Shown piece by piece: positions 19,769-27,363 of a stretch of 44,689 nucleotides of DNA (the first letter of the stretch is position 1; every line of letters starts with the position of its first letter). The DNA is taken from positions 1 to 44,689 of the forward strand of contig ONCI01000004.1 of NCBI GenBank assembly GCA_900316255.1, written 5' to 3'. The notes below the pieces were generated by a model. That model was given only the letters and a program-made list of their open reading frames with translations, had not been told where the DNA came from and did not search any database. Source of the stretch: an uncultured Eubacteriales bacterium. Lineage in GTDB: Bacteria > Bacillota > Clostridia > Oscillospirales > Oscillospiraceae. The position numbers and the translations under genes are program-made.

Positions 19769-20402
19769 GGAAGTCATCATTGTCGAGGGAAAGTACGACA
19801 AAAACACCCTGCGTCAGGTGGTGGACGCCGTGATCCTGGAGACCTCAGGTTTCGGGATCTTCCACGACAAAGAGAAGCGAAAGCTCTTTCAAAAGCTTGC
19901 CGAGCAGCGCGGACTCATCCTTCTGACAGACTCTGACGGTGCCGGCTTTGTGATCCGGAATTACCTGAAAGGCATTCTTCCTCCGGACAAGCTCAAACAG
20001 GCATACATCCCGGATCTGTACGGAAAGGAAAAGAGAAAAAACTCCCCGTCCAAGGAAGGAAAGCTTGGTGTGGAGGGCATGCGCCCGGAGATCCTGTTGG
20101 AGGCACTGCGCCGTGCCGGCGCACACTTTATCGGAGAAGATGAGAATCGCGCCGGTTCTGAGGAGATCACCAAGGCCGATCTCTACCGCCTGGGACTCAG
20201 CGGGGGAGAGGGTAGCCGGCAGAAGCGTCTTACTCTGTTGAAGCGCCTTGAGCTTCCGGAGCGCCTCAGCAGCGATGCCATGCTGGACGTACTCAACGCT
20301 TTGATGAGCCGGGAAGATTTCTTCAACCTTTGCCTCGAAACTCTTCCAGACAGGGAGGGACCAGCGCGCCCAGAAGAAGTGCGATCTGGGACAGATCTCT
20401 GA
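19755..20402 (+). CDS. rnmV: Ribonuclease M5
   Basis: This 215-residue Toprim nuclease matures 5S rRNA in Gram-positive bacteria. The Toprim acidic sites are E11 (VEGKYDK) and D59/D61 (LTDSDGAGF). The stretch GKEKRKNSPSKEGKLGVEGM and the C-terminal domain with KADLYRLGLSGGEGSRQKR fit the RnmV family. The usual partner gene ksgA is not adjacent; here it ends the comEC-holA operon. Its last 80 bases overlap a minus-strand gene. Confidence 0.92.
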   Translation: MVRIEEVIIVEGKYDKNTLRQVVDAVILETSGFGIFHDKEKRKLFQKLAEQRGLILLTDSDGAGFVIRNYLKGILPPDKLKQAYIPDLYGKEKRKNSPSKEGKLGVEGMRPEILLEALRRAGAHFIGEDENRAGSEEITKADLYRLGLSGGEGSRQKRLTLLKRLELPERLSSDAMLDVLNALMSREDFFNLCLETLPDREGPARPEEVRSGTDL

Positions 20403-20577
20403 ATATGTACGCCGTCTGCAGATGACGCGCTTCGCCTGTCGTCTCTCCCCGCAGCTGGAACAGCGCTGCCAGCAGCAGAAGCAGGCAGCAGGCCTGCAGA
20501 CTGCGGATCAGAAATCTCCATGCCGGTTTTTTGGCGGAAAGGATCCTCTGAACGGTCTTTCGAATCGCTCTTTTCAT
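20323..20577 (-). CDS. Small single-pass membrane protein, unknown
   Basis: This 84-residue protein has a basic N-terminus (MKRAIRKTVQRILSAKKPAWR), one hydrophobic segment, SLQACCLLLLLAALFQL, at about residues 23-39, and a second weakly hydrophobic patch (ALLLGALVPP) near the C-terminus. I do not recognise the family. GAGGTG precedes the ATG at 20577, and that site lies in the right arm of a hairpin (20585-20612) on this strand. Its last 80 bases overlap the 3' end of rnmV on the opposite strand. A longer start at 20625 lacks a ribosome site. It could still be a chance frame. Confidence 0.5.
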   Translation of the reverse strand: MKRAIRKTVQRILSAKKPAWRFLIRSLQACCLLLLLAALFQLRGETTGEARHLQTAYIFRDLSQIALLLGALVPPCLEEFRGKG

Positions 20578-20584
20578 AAAACAA

Positions 20585-20622
20585 CACCTCGGGATCAGGA
20601 TATCCCGGGGTGCTGTTTCTTT
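20585..20622 (+). terminator. Terminator of the comEC-holA-rnmV operon, overlapping an antisense ribosome site
   Basis: CACCTCGGGAT (20585-20595) pairs with ATCCCGGGGTG (20602-20612), with one G-T pair, then CTGTTTCTTT. On the minus strand the same stem covers the GAGGTG ribosome site of the 84-residue gene. Confidence 0.65.
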
Positions 20623-20709
20623 CAAGGAACAAATTCTGCCAAAGAATTATGAACAGTCCATAAAATAATTGCCCGACACAAGACAAATCGGGCGTCCTGT
20701 GCTAATATA

Positions 20710-20741
20710 AAGAGAACCGCGCACAAGGCGCGGCTCTCTGG
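20710..20741 (-). terminator. Terminator of tRNA-Arg
   Basis: On the minus strand, directly after the tRNA CCA end, an AGAGCCGCGC/GCGCGGTTCTCT-type stem is followed by TTATATT. It ends the single tRNA transcript. Confidence 0.75.
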
Positions 20742-20815
20742 CACCCACGAGGGGATTCGAACCTCCGACCTACCGCTTAGGAGGCGGTCGCTCTATCCTG
20801 CTGAGCTACGTGGGC
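20739..20815 (-). tRNA. tRNA-Arg, anticodon CCU
   Basis: On the minus strand the RNA starts GCCCACGTAGCTCAG and ends CGTGGGTGCCA. The seven-pair acceptor has G1-U72, the anticodon stem ACCGC/GCGGT holds the loop CTCCTAA, giving anticodon CCU (codon AGG), and the T-arm contains GTTCGAATC. The CCA end is encoded. It has its own promoter upstream (20842-20870). Confidence 0.95.
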
Positions 20816-20841
20816 AGATCGCTTCTTTGGGAAGCTTATGC

Positions 20842-20870
20842 ATTCTACCGCAGTTTCCTGAACCTGTCAA
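20842..20870 (-). promoter_or_regulatory. Promoter of tRNA-Arg
   Basis: Minus-strand TTGACA (20865-20870) and TAGAAT (20842-20847) have a 17-base spacer. It lies within the 5' region of the ABC transporter gene on the other strand, right before that gene's ribosome site. Confidence 0.85.
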
Positions 20871-20884
20871 GAGAGGGAGTCTCT

Positions 20885-23800
20885 ATGCTCAAGCTTGTAT
20901 CCATCAAAAAAGACTATACCGTGGGAGATTTTTCCGTCCATGCCCTGAAAGGGGTCGACCTGAGTTTCCGGGAGCACGAGTTTGTTGCCATCCTGGGTCA
21001 CTCCGGCTGCGGGAAAACCACCCTGTTGAATATCATCGGCGGATTGGACCAGTACAATTCCGGTGACTTGATCATCAACGGCAAGTCCACGAAGCATTTT
21101 ACGGATAGTGATTGGGACGTCTACCGCAATCACTCCATCGGTTTTGTGTTCCAGTCCTATAATTTGATCCCGCACCAGACGGTGCTGGCCAACGTAGAGC
21201 TTGCACTGACGCTTTCCGGCGTTGGCGCGGCGGAGCGCAGGGCCAGAGCTACCCAGGCCCTGGAGAAGGTCGGGCTGGGCGATCAGCTCAACAAGAAGCC
21301 AAACCAGATGTCCGGTGGTCAGATGCAGCGTGTGGCCATCGCCCGCGCCCTGGTGAACGACCCCGACATCCTCCTGGCGGACGAGCCCACCGGCGCCCTG
21401 GATTCGGATACTTCTGTCCAGATCATGGAGATCCTGAAGGAGATCGCCAAGGACAAGCTCATCATCATGGTCACCCATAACCCGGAGCTTGCCAACTCCT
21501 ATGCCAGCCGCATCATCCGTCTGAAAGACGGCCTTATCGTGGATGACAGTGATCCCTTCCAGGTGGATGAAGCGGAGAACAAGGGCCCCATCGGTAAAAA
21601 GACCTCCATGGGCTTTTTCACTGCGCTCTCACTCTCCATGAACAATCTGATGACCAAGAAGGCCAGGACGCTGCTCACCGCCTTTGCCGGCAGCATCGGC
21701 ATCATCGGCATTGCGCTGATCATGTCCCTCTCCAACGGCATTCAGATTTATATCGATAAGGTCCAGGAAGACACGCTTTCCAGTTACCCCATCACCATCC
21801 AGGCCGAGACTGTGGATATGACCACCATGATGGCCTCCATGATGGGCGCTCAGGCGGAAACCGCCAACTACCGACATGAGAATGACGCGGTTTATTCCAG
21901 CGCCATTCTCTACAACATGATCAACTCTCTCTTTTCCTCGGAGGGCGAATCCAACAACCTTGCTGCCTTCCGGAACTATCTGGAGGATGAGAACAGCGAG
22001 ATCCGCCAGTACATCAGTTCGGTCCAGTACAGCTATGACGTGGATCTGACTCCTTATGCCGAAGATGTGAACGGCCACATCGGCAAAACCGATGCGGTGG
22101 AGATCATGCAGACGGCTCTGTCCTCCTCCTTTGGCGGGGACTATAGCTCCTATTTCTCCACCTACGGGCAGATGTTCAGTACGCTGAACGTCTGGCAGGA
22201 GATGCTGCCGGGGGAAAACGGAGAACTCATCAATCCGCTCCTGAAGCAGCAGTATGAGGTCCTTTATGGCCGCTGGCCTGAGGCCTATAACGAGACCGTC
22301 CTGATCGTCAACGAAAACAACGAGGTCTCGGACCTGGTGCTCTATTCCCTGGGACTGAAAGCCAACGACTCCATCGCAGAGAACATGCAGCTCATGATGG
22401 ACGCGGAGGAGATGGACGCCACGGTGGAGAGCTGGAGCTACGAGGAGGTTTGCAGCAAGTCCTTCCGTTATATCTACCCTGCGGATCAGTTCCAGTACAA
22501 CGAGGAGACAGGGGAGTATATGGACCTGACAGAAGAGGAACTGGGCCTCAAGACGCTTTACAACAACGGCCTGGAGATCCACATTGTCGGCATCATCCGC
22601 AAGGACGGAGACGCCCTCTCCGGCATGCTCTCCGGCGCGGTGGGCTATCCTCATGCGCTGGTGGAGCATATCTCGGAGGAAAGCGCCAATAAGGATCTGA
22701 TCCGCCGTCAGCTTGAGGATCCGGAGCACGAGGTCTTTACCGGTCTGCCCTTCCTAGATCGGGAGGATGAGGCCATGACCAAGAACCGCAAAGCAGATGC
22801 CGCACGGGAGTATATCGCCGCGGCGGACACCGAGCAGCTTGCGGATCTCTATATCCAGTATATGTGCGAGCCGGATGAAAGCTATCTGCAGGATATGATC
22901 AACGAGCAGATGGAAGGCACTACCCGGGAAGAGATCGAAGAAAACATCCTGACCTATTATCCGGAATACGCCTCCATGCTCACCCAGATGGACGATGATA
23001 TGCTCATGACCTACATGAGTCAGATGGTCGGGGAGCAGGCAAAGACTCAATATGCCGCCCAGATGCGGGAGCTCTATGAGGATCTGACAGACGAAGAGCT
23101 TGCGGAGGATTTCAAGCTTCTCTCCCTAGAGGAGGAAGATTATCTCTGGATCTATGATAACGCCATGCCTCCCGTCTACTCCACCAGTACGCTGAAGGAC
23201 ACGCTGAAGACTCTGGGCTATGTGGATCTGCAGACGCCGAGCACCATCAACATCTACGCCGATTCCTTCGAAAACAAGGACAGCATCGGTGAAGCCATCG
23301 AGCATTACAACGAATCCGTTCCCGAAGAGGATCAGATCAGCTATACCGATATGGTGGCCCTGTTGATGAGTTCCATCACCACCATCATCAATGTCATCAG
23401 TTATGTGCTTATCGCTTTCGTTGCGATCTCTCTTGTTGTTTCCTCCATCATGATCGGCATCATCACCTATATCAGCGTTCTGGAGCGCACCAAGGAGATC
23501 GGCATCCTCCGGGCCATCGGCGCCTCCAAGCGGGATATCTCCCGGGTCTTCAATGCAGAGACCTTTATCATCGGTCTCGCAGCCGGCGTCATCGGCATCG
23601 TGATCACCCTGCTGCTGAACATCCCGATCAACATCATCGTCCACGACCTTACCGGCATCAAGGCGCTCAATTCCACGCTGCCGCCGGTGGGCGGGGCGGT
23701 GCTGGTGGGCATCAGCGTTTTCCTGACCTTTATCGCCGGCCTGATACCTTCCGGCCTTGCTGCCAAGAAGGATCCCGTGGAAGCCCTTCGCACGGAATAA
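20885..23800 (+). CDS. Fused ABC transporter, ATPase plus FtsX/MacB-like permease
   Basis: This 971-residue protein joins an ATPase to a permease. Walker A GHSGCGKTT lies at 38-46, the signature SGGQMQR at 143-149 and Walker B ILLADEP at 162-168; the ATPase resembles the LolD/MacB export type. A membrane helix (about 263-284) leads into a long acidic extracytoplasmic domain (about 285-825). The last 150 residues hold three helices with the FtsX pattern SVLERTKEIGILRAIGASKRDIS. MacB-type proteins act by mechanotransmission rather than classical pumping; the substrate here is unknown. The start at 20885 has AGAGGGAG; an upstream ATG would sit inside the tRNA. A terminator follows. Confidence 0.88.
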   Translation: MLKLVSIKKDYTVGDFSVHALKGVDLSFREHEFVAILGHSGCGKTTLLNIIGGLDQYNSGDLIINGKSTKHFTDSDWDVYRNHSIGFVFQSYNLIPHQTVLANVELALTLSGVGAAERRARATQALEKVGLGDQLNKKPNQMSGGQMQRVAIARALVNDPDILLADEPTGALDSDTSVQIMEILKEIAKDKLIIMVTHNPELANSYASRIIRLKDGLIVDDSDPFQVDEAENKGPIGKKTSMGFFTALSLSMNNLMTKKARTLLTAFAGSIGIIGIALIMSLSNGIQIYIDKVQEDTLSSYPITIQAETVDMTTMMASMMGAQAETANYRHENDAVYSSAILYNMINSLFSSEGESNNLAAFRNYLEDENSEIRQYISSVQYSYDVDLTPYAEDVNGHIGKTDAVEIMQTALSSSFGGDYSSYFSTYGQMFSTLNVWQEMLPGENGELINPLLKQQYEVLYGRWPEAYNETVLIVNENNEVSDLVLYSLGLKANDSIAENMQLMMDAEEMDATVESWSYEEVCSKSFRYIYPADQFQYNEETGEYMDLTEEELGLKTLYNNGLEIHIVGIIRKDGDALSGMLSGAVGYPHALVEHISEESANKDLIRRQLEDPEHEVFTGLPFLDREDEAMTKNRKADAAREYIAAADTEQLADLYIQYMCEPDESYLQDMINEQMEGTTREEIEENILTYYPEYASMLTQMDDDMLMTYMSQMVGEQAKTQYAAQMRELYEDLTDEELAEDFKLLSLEEEDYLWIYDNAMPPVYSTSTLKDTLKTLGYVDLQTPSTINIYADSFENKDSIGEAIEHYNESVPEEDQISYTDMVALLMSSITTIINVISYVLIAFVAISLVVSSIMIGIITYISVLERTKEIGILRAIGASKRDISRVFNAETFIIGLAAGVIGIVITLLLNIPINIIVHDLTGIKALNSTLPPVGGAVLVGISVFLTFIAGLIPSGLAAKKDPVEALRTE

Positions 23801-23819
23801 TATCAAAGAAAAATAGATC

Positions 23820-23853
23820 GATCCCCCCGGAACGCTCCGGGGGGATCTGTTTT
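23820..23853. terminator. Bidirectional terminator between the ABC transporter and hypA
   Basis: GATCCCCCCGGA (23820-23831) and TCCGGGGGGATC (23836-23847) form a 12-pair stem with TGTTTTA after it on the plus strand and CTATTTTTC on the minus strand. It serves both converging genes. Confidence 0.85.
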
Positions 23854-24196
23854 ATATTGCTTCGATTTCTTTGATATTGTATTCGTTTCCGGTGACCAGG
23901 AAGGTGTTGCCGCTTCCGCAGTAAGGACAGATCTTTTTGTATTTCATCGTGGAATAGGTCTTGGCACAGTCTTGGCAATAGGTGACGGCTTCCAGCTTTT
24001 CGATCTTCAGCTCCGTGTTCTGGAAGTGCTCGGTCTTGGCTCTGGCCCACTGCCAGAAATCCATCAGATACTCGGGGATGATGCCGCTGACCTCGCCAAC
24101 CTCCAGGGTGATGGAGCCGACTTCGGTGAGCTGGTTTTCCACCATCAGTTTTTCCACCGTGTCGATCACATAATAGATGGTTCCCAGTTCGTGCAT
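23852..24196 (-). CDS. hypA: HypA/HybF-family nickel-insertion protein
   Basis: This 114-residue protein starts MHE, the nickel-binding N-terminus of HypA, and has the zinc cysteines C74/C77 (YCQDC) and C90/C93 (CPYCGS). The mid-part GSITLEVGEVSGIIPEYL is the typical HypA core. HypA delivers nickel to [NiFe]-hydrogenase or urease maturation. There is no hydrogenase or hypB-F gene here. Its ATG shares a base with the stop of the large flavoprotein gene upstream (TAATG), so the two are translated together. This argues for a function tied to that oxidoreductase. Confidence 0.9.
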   Translation of the reverse strand: MHELGTIYYVIDTVEKLMVENQLTEVGSITLEVGEVSGIIPEYLMDFWQWARAKTEHFQNTELKIEKLEAVTYCQDCAKTYSTMKYKKICPYCGSGNTFLVTGNEYNIKEIEAI

Positions 24197-26904
24197 TACT
24201 TGGCCTTCCGATTGATCTTGATCGCCTGCTTGGCAGCATGCTTGAGCAGCGGCAGGACCTTATCTTCGCAGCGGATCATGGTAGAGGCTTCGGGCACGTC
24301 GCGCTCCAGGTGGATGGCGTCGAACATGCAGCGGGTGGTGCAGAGTCCGCAGCCTATGCAGCGGTTCCGGTCCACGATGGTGACTCCGCAGCCCAAGCAG
24401 CGGCTGGCCTCGGTCTTGACCTGCTCCTCGGTGAAGGTGAGACGGTCGTGCTCGAAGGTCTTGAGCTTCAGAGGATCGTGCTGGATCTCCTGGCGGGCGG
24501 GTTTGTCGTAGGAATCCAGCGAGAAGGCAAGATTGGCCTTGTCCAGCTCGTAGAACTCACGAAGGTTGCGTCCGCGGGTCAGGCTCTGGCCGTCCTGCAC
24601 GAAGCGGTGGAGGGATTCGGCACCCTCACGGCCGGCGGCAATGGCGTCGATGGCAAACTTGGGTCCGGTGTACACGTCACCGCCGACGAAGATGTCCTTC
24701 TGCTCGGACTGGTAGGTGACGGCATCGGCCAGGGCGTTGCCCTTCTTGCCGGTCTTCAGTTCGCCAACGTCCAGCCTGCCCCAGTCGATGGTCTGACCGA
24801 CGGCGGCCAGCACGGAATCGACCTCGATGGTCTCGAACTTGCCGGTGCCCACAGGAGCGCGGCGGCCCTTCTCGTCAGGCTCGCCCAGTTCCATGATCTC
24901 CACCTTCAGGCCGCAGACCTTGCCGTCCTGTCCCAGGATCTCTGCGGGGCCGCAGAGGAAGCAGAACTTCACGCCCTCTTCCTTGGCTTCCTTGATCTCT
25001 TCCTTGTCAGCGGGCATCTCTTCCTCGCTGCGGCGGTAGATCACATAGGTCTCGGCGCCCAGACGGACCGCGGTGCGGCACACGTCCATGGCCACATTGC
25101 CGCCGCCGATGACAGCGCACTTTTTGCCGATTTCGGGCTTGTTGCCCAGGTTCACTTCCCGCAGGAAGTCCACGCCGCCGTACACGCCGCTGAGATCCTC
25201 GCCGGGGATACGGAGCTTCTGGCTCTTCTGGGCGCCGATGGCCACATAGAAGCCCTTGTAGCCCTGCTCGCGCAGCTGCTGGATGGTGATGTCCTTGCCG
25301 ATCTCGGTGTTCATCTGGAAGTGGACGCCCATCTTCTCCAGGACCTCGATCTCGCCCTTCAGGGCGGCACGGTCCAGACGGTAGCTGGGGATGCCCATGA
25401 TCAGCATGCCGCCGGGTTGAGGATTGCGGTCAAAGACGGTAACGTTTTCATATCCCATGCGAGCCAGGTAGTAGGCGCAGCTCAGGCCGGCGGGGCCGGC
25501 GCCGATGATGGCGACCTTTTCCTCATAGGGCTTGTCGATGGGACGGCGATAGAGACGCTCGGGAATGTAGCGCTCGGCGCTCTTCAGATCCTGCTCGGCG
25601 ATGAATTTCTTGATCTCGTCGATGGCGAGAGCCTTGTCCATGGCGCCGCGGGTGCAGGCAGCTTCGCAGCGGCGGTTGCAGACGTAGCCGCAGACAGAGG
25701 GGAAGGGGTTGTCCTGCTTGATGAGCTTCAGCGCGTCCAGATAACGGCCTTCCTTGGCCAGCTTGATGTAGCCTTGGATGGCGATATGGGCGGGGCAGGC
25801 GGTCTTGCAGGGAGCTGTGCCGCTCTCATGGCAGTTCTTGCGGTTATCCTCCACATAGTTGGGGTTCCACTTGTCCTCTCCCCACTTCAGGCCGGAGGGA
25901 AGCTCCTGCTTGGGATACTCCACCTCGCCTGTCTGGGTGCAGAGCTTCTGGCCCAGCTTCACGGCGCCGGCGGGGCAGACCTCCACGCACTTGCCGCAGG
26001 CAACGCACTTCTCTTTTTCCACATGGGCGCGGTAAGAGGACGCGGACATGTTCGGGGTGTTGAAGTACTGACTGGTGCGCAGGGCAAAGCAGACGCCCAG
26101 ATCGCAGTTGCAGAGACCGAAGATCTTGTCCTGGCCGTCGATATTGGTGACCTGGTGGACATAGCCGTTTTCCTCGGCACGCTGGCAGATCTGCAGCGCT
26201 TCTTCCTTGGTGATGCGGCGGCCCTTGCCGGTCTCCACCAGATAATCGGCAAAGTCGCCCAGGCCGATGCAACAGTCGTCCTGGATCTCACCGGAGCCTT
26301 CGCCGAAGAGTCTGCGGGCGTTGCGGCAGGAGCAGTAGCCAACGGAGAGCTTGCCGTCGTACTTGTCCAGCCAGTGGGAGATATGCTCGATGGACAGGGA
26401 ATGATTCTCGGACTGAATGGCCTTTTCCACGGGGATGACATGCATGCCCACGCCATTGCCGCCGGGAGGCATCAGATGGGTCTTGCCCACCAGAGGCAGG
26501 AAGGTCATCTTGTCAAAGGATTCTGCCAGTTCCGGATACTTCTCCACCTGCCAGAGGACCATGTTGGTCATCTCGGCGATGCCGGGGACGAAGAGCTGGA
26601 CGTACCACTGCTTCTCGTGCTGGGGATTTTCCCGGTGATACTCCACAATGCCATGCTTGGCGGCGTCGGTGAGCAGCTCTTCGATGCGCTGCTCGCTCTT
26701 GCCGGTGAGCTTTGCGATTTCCGCGGTGGTCTTGGGCTTGCGCAGGCCCATTTTCAGCATGACTTCGGCGATCTCGTCGCTGGAGCATGCCCGGTCCAGA
26801 ATGATGTACTCAGGGTCGTTTTCGGTCAATCTCTTGAGACCGAGTTTGTAGGGGATGCGGTCGGTGATCATTTTGCCAAGATCAAATAGGATCTCTCTTG
26901 CCAT
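24196..26904 (-). CDS. Multi-[4Fe-4S] FAD/NAD(P) oxidoreductase, GltD-like with extra N-terminal domain
   Basis: This 902-residue protein is composed of four parts. Residues 1-110 include a winged-helix-like stretch (TTAEIAKLTGKSEQRIEELL). Residues 185-280 carry unusual cysteines (GYCSC, DDCC, GLCNCDLGVC). Residues 300-310 hold one ferredoxin half-site (CVACGKCVEVC). From 358 there is a glutamate-synthase-small-subunit-like core: Cys sites, FAD motif GAGPAG at 468-473 and the NAD(P) motif GGGNVA at 600-605. A ferredoxin pair (CLGCGVT / CIGCGLCTTRC) lies near 830-860. It probably passes electrons between NAD(P)H and an iron-sulfur partner; the substrate is unknown. The start at 26904 has GGGAGGG. 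It is co-translated with hypA. Confidence 0.85.
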   Translation of the reverse strand: MAREILFDLGKMITDRIPYKLGLKRLTENDPEYIILDRACSSDEIAEVMLKMGLRKPKTTAEIAKLTGKSEQRIEELLTDAAKHGIVEYHRENPQHEKQWYVQLFVPGIAEMTNMVLWQVEKYPELAESFDKMTFLPLVGKTHLMPPGGNGVGMHVIPVEKAIQSENHSLSIEHISHWLDKYDGKLSVGYCSCRNARRLFGEGSGEIQDDCCIGLGDFADYLVETGKGRRITKEEALQICQRAEENGYVHQVTNIDGQDKIFGLCNCDLGVCFALRTSQYFNTPNMSASSYRAHVEKEKCVACGKCVEVCPAGAVKLGQKLCTQTGEVEYPKQELPSGLKWGEDKWNPNYVEDNRKNCHESGTAPCKTACPAHIAIQGYIKLAKEGRYLDALKLIKQDNPFPSVCGYVCNRRCEAACTRGAMDKALAIDEIKKFIAEQDLKSAERYIPERLYRRPIDKPYEEKVAIIGAGPAGLSCAYYLARMGYENVTVFDRNPQPGGMLIMGIPSYRLDRAALKGEIEVLEKMGVHFQMNTEIGKDITIQQLREQGYKGFYVAIGAQKSQKLRIPGEDLSGVYGGVDFLREVNLGNKPEIGKKCAVIGGGNVAMDVCRTAVRLGAETYVIYRRSEEEMPADKEEIKEAKEEGVKFCFLCGPAEILGQDGKVCGLKVEIMELGEPDEKGRRAPVGTGKFETIEVDSVLAAVGQTIDWGRLDVGELKTGKKGNALADAVTYQSEQKDIFVGGDVYTGPKFAIDAIAAGREGAESLHRFVQDGQSLTRGRNLREFYELDKANLAFSLDSYDKPARQEIQHDPLKLKTFEHDRLTFTEEQVKTEASRCLGCGVTIVDRNRCIGCGLCTTRCMFDAIHLERDVPEASTMIRCEDKVLPLLKHAAKQAIKINRKAK

Positions 26905-26934
26905 TCTTTTTCCCTCCCAAAAAGAATTGATGAA

Positions 26935-26962
26935 ATTGTATATAAAGTACACAAATTTCCAA
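26935..26962 (-). promoter_or_regulatory. Possible promoter for the flavoprotein-hypA operon
   Basis: Minus-strand TTGGAA (26957-26962) and TACAAT (26935-26940) with a 16-base spacer. The AT-rich region offers alternative boxes, so the exact site is uncertain. No other feature was found in the 26905-27046 gap. Confidence 0.4.
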
Positions 26963-27046
26963 ATATACAATAACATGACAGCGAATCCTTTTCAAGATAC
27001 AAAAGAGGATCCTCTGTATAAGAAAAGTGCCTGGAGCAAAAAAAGA

Positions 27047-27075
27047 TTGATTCTGCTGCCGATTTGTAGTACAAT
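27047..27075 (+). promoter_or_regulatory. Promoter of SRP RNA and dnaX
   Basis: TTGATT (27047-27052) and TACAAT (27070-27075) have a 17-base spacer. The predicted start at about 27082 coincides with the 5' end of the SRP RNA terminal helix. Confidence 0.8.
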
Positions 27076-27080
27076 GCCAT

Positions 27081-27336
27081 CGTGGCTTTTGACAAGGCTG
27101 CACTAATCGGGGAGCCAGCGGTGCCCTGTAACCTGCAATCCGCTATAGCAGGGATGAATTCCTGGCCGAGGGGATGTTCTGTGTCGTCTGACCCCGGTAA
27201 GCAGCGTTGAAGATCCGGTCTCGCGCAAGGTCGACCCGTGAACCATGTCAGGCGGGGAACCGAGCAGCATTAGCCGGCGGTAACGGATATAGCGCATGAT
27301 TCGGAGCCAGGTGTGCAGTCTTGTCAAGAGCCACAA
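27081..27336 (+). ncRNA. ffs: Signal recognition particle RNA, large Gram-positive type
   Basis: The ends pair: GTGGCTTTTGACAAG near 27082 with CTTGTCAAGAGCCAC ending at 27335, forming helix 5 of the large SRP RNA. The conserved Ffh-binding helix 8 is at 27247-27268: GTCAGG, CGG, a GGAA tetraloop, CCG and AGCAGC. The roughly 255-base length and the Alu-like 5' part (GGAGCCAGCGGTGCCCTGTAACC) mark the Bacillus/Clostridium type rather than the short 4.5S form. It targets secretory and membrane proteins. Position directly before dnaX matches Bacillus subtilis. Confidence 0.93.
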
Positions 27337-27363
27337 GTCTATGAAAAGAGGGGAGGAGTCGGC

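Noticed and set aside
24238-26889. An 883-codon plus-strand frame opposite the multi-Fe-S flavoprotein
   Set aside because: It is an antisense shadow: the minus-strand gene has clear FAD and Fe-S motifs, while this frame has none.
27313-27363. ATG start for dnaX at 27313
   Set aside because: It lies inside the SRP RNA closing helix. The family N-terminus matches the TTG start at 27364, which has a strong ribosome site.
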